Under the pieces are notes generated by a model, which was given only the letters and a program-made list of their open reading frames with translations, had not been told where the DNA came from and did no database searches. Below, in pieces: positions 34,795-35,880 of a DNA stretch of 35,880 nucleotides. The first letter of the stretch is position 1, and each line of letters starts with the position of its first letter. Origin of the DNA: Nostoc sp. LPT (GTDB taxonomy: Bacteria > Cyanobacteriota > Cyanobacteriia > Cyanobacteriales > Nostocaceae); the NCBI RefSeq assembly GCF_017115165.1, contig NZ_JABXKF010000004.1, positions 1 to 35,880 on the forward strand, written 5' to 3'. The position numbers and the translations under genes were made by a program.

Positions 34795-35799
34795 ACGCCT
34801 TATGTGAATTAAGCCACAGGATGCTGTTCAAAAGTAAGCACATCAATATCAAAACGCTGACGCAGAAAAATACGCAGAGTATGGCTGGTCATTTTAGCGG
34901 TAACATGAACACAGATACGGTCAACTTTCTTTCTCAGGAAACGTTCCAAATTCGTCCGGTATTTTGTACTTCGTTAAATACACCTTCAACACGCTCACGC
35001 AGGCTGTTTAATAAACTTATCAATTGCTTTTGGCTGTTGTTGAAGTTGGTTGGCTCTTTTGGGAGTGAAAATTTGATTGCCTGTGGTTTTGCAAATATCG
35101 CTCTGCCATTCGCCACCAATAAATCCTTTGTCAGCAAAGATGCGACAGCCGTGAACGCAGCCTAAAACTGATTCTGCCGCTAGACGTTCATCAGTACTGG
35201 CGGGCACTAAGGAGTAAACTAGGGGAATTCCGGCCAGGGCACTGATGAGTACCAATTTGTAGCCAAAGTAATTCATTTTCCGACTGGTACACCACCTATA
35301 ATCAGCACTGGCAGTAAAATCACTTTGGCATTTGTCACGTTTGTAGCCAACTACTGGTACTGGTTTTATATCTAACAATAGGGTGTGCTCAAAGATTGCG
35401 CCCAACTCTCATACCCAGAAACGTCTCAATTCTTCAAGCATTCCCTCTAAGCGTCTGGCTGGCCGATTGAACTGCTTTGGTCTAACAGTTTCGGAAATAG
35501 GCTCAAGTAGTTTGCCCTGAAAAACTCTAAAAACTGCTGTTCTCCTGGGTATGGGAAAAAATCCATTGCCACTAACTTTTGTTTTCATCTCACTATCTGT
35601 AAATCTCGGTGATGGTCCTGGCAATAACGGTACATAACGATAGCCTTTTTGCTGATACCAGTCATCTACTAGCACATAAATTGTTGTCAACAGGGTTGAA
35701 CCGTCTACCATATTCATTGGGAGACCTCAAGCTTTGGTGTCGTTAGCTTTATCTTGTGGTTTCCCCTTCTTTTTTGCTACCCCAACTCACATAAGCCGT
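34795..35799 (-). mobile_element. decayed IS982-like insertion sequence
   Basis: About 1005 bp bounded by 16-bp inverted repeats: ACGCCTTATGTGAATT at 34795-34810 and, on the other strand, ACGGCTTATGTGAGTT ending at 35799 (14 of 16 identical). Inside is a single minus-strand DDE transposase pseudogene that starts about 80 bp from the right end and stops at the left repeat. No target-site duplication is evident. It sits between the response-regulator remnant and a truncated nadC-like 5' end, so it may mark a deletion junction. Confidence 0.75.
34809..35717 (-). pseudogene. IS982-like DDE transposase, multiply disrupted
   Basis: About 302 codons if repaired. The start MNMVDGSTLLTTIYVLVDDW follows GAGG. 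After FTDSEM the frame is scrambled; a second frame reads MDFFPYPGEQQFLEFFRANY then LSLFPKLLDQS, and the first frame resumes at QFNRPARRLEG, so two compensating indels bracket about 45 codons. TGA at 35406-35408 interrupts RRFWV-ELGA where Trp is expected. DDE candidates are the Asp in LLLDIKPVPVVG, Asp in IFADKGFIGGEW and, after another frameshift, Glu in SLRERVEGVFNE. A last shift leads to LERFLRKKVDRICVHVTAKM and the end FEQHPVA. Certainly inactive. The family call rests on overall pattern. Confidence 0.78.
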
Positions 35800-35810
35800 C
35801 TATAAAGAAT

Positions 35811-35880
35811 TTATGCGCTAGGAAAGCGATCGCCCCTGCCAATATCCTCTAACAACCAGGCACGCAACAGTGGATCTAAA
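35811..35880 (-). pseudogene. nadC: truncated 5' part of nadC-like gene at the window edge
   Basis: Reading from the right edge, the minus strand encodes LDPLLRAWLLEDIGRGDR then FPSA and a TAA (35811-35813). The segment resembles the N-terminus of cyanobacterial quinolinate phosphoribosyltransferase (NadC), where GDR is followed by TT and about 250 more residues. Here the match ends at a HIP1 octamer 11 bp from the insertion-sequence end. The true start lies outside the window. If correct, this copy is cut off by the rearrangement next to the IS. An unrelated short chance match is possible. Confidence 0.45.

Overview
The window looks like chromosomal DNA of a filamentous heterocystous cyanobacterium (Nostoc/Anabaena-like). 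The grounds are the dense scatter of the HIP1 octamer GCGATCGC on both strands, the AMIN-domain TonB receptor, AAA_35-WD40 and CHAT-AAA proteins, several Uma2 proteins, a PEP-CTERM protein, a cyanobacterial-type LexA box before uvrA, and many small palindromic intergenic repeats. Species cannot be assigned from the sequence alone.

Layout. 1-5.2 kb: a small unknown protein, a MITE-like hairpin, and a 1492-aa SF1 helicase whose N-terminus is an IF2_N domain closely resembling the start of cyanobacterial translation initiation factor IF-2. 5.4-7.5 kb: a histone-deacetylase-fold amidohydrolase and an MscS-type channel. 7.8-8.9 kb: a secreted six-repeat NHL propeller with a PEP-CTERM tail. 9.2-12.1 kb (minus strand): a complete Zn/Mn ABC importer. 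12.6-17.7 kb (plus strand, divergent): an AraC/PchR-like regulator, a candidate 21-bp-spaced AraC operator, a broken TonB siderophore receptor and a PepSY membrane protein. Together 9-18 kb reads as a metal-acquisition island whose outer-membrane receptor has been inactivated. 17.9-22.3 kb: MBL-fold protein with a degenerate metal site, VOC protein, Uma2 protein, alpha/beta hydrolase and a membrane-anchored Ser/Thr kinase.

22.3-31 kb is repeat-rich and looks like a conflict/defence-type neighbourhood: a CHAT protease fused to an AAA_35 ATPase, a small PD-(D/E)XK nuclease, an AAA_35-TM-coiled-coil-WD40 gene with ten near-identical WD repeats but one in-frame TAA, and two Uma2 nuclease-like genes. 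These are separated by a 21-bp array, a cloverleaf-like palindrome, an 84-bp array and a 42-bp array. 31.2-34.1 kb is intact uvrA. 34.1-35.9 kb is wreckage: a REC-PAS-REC mosaic pseudogene, a decayed IS982-like insertion sequence with 16-bp terminal inverted repeats, and what looks like the truncated 5' end of nadC at the right edge.

A recurring theme is decay by premature stops, several of them TAA where Gln is expected, in accessory genes next to intact core genes. TAA also ends many intact genes here, so this is pseudogenisation and not a changed code.
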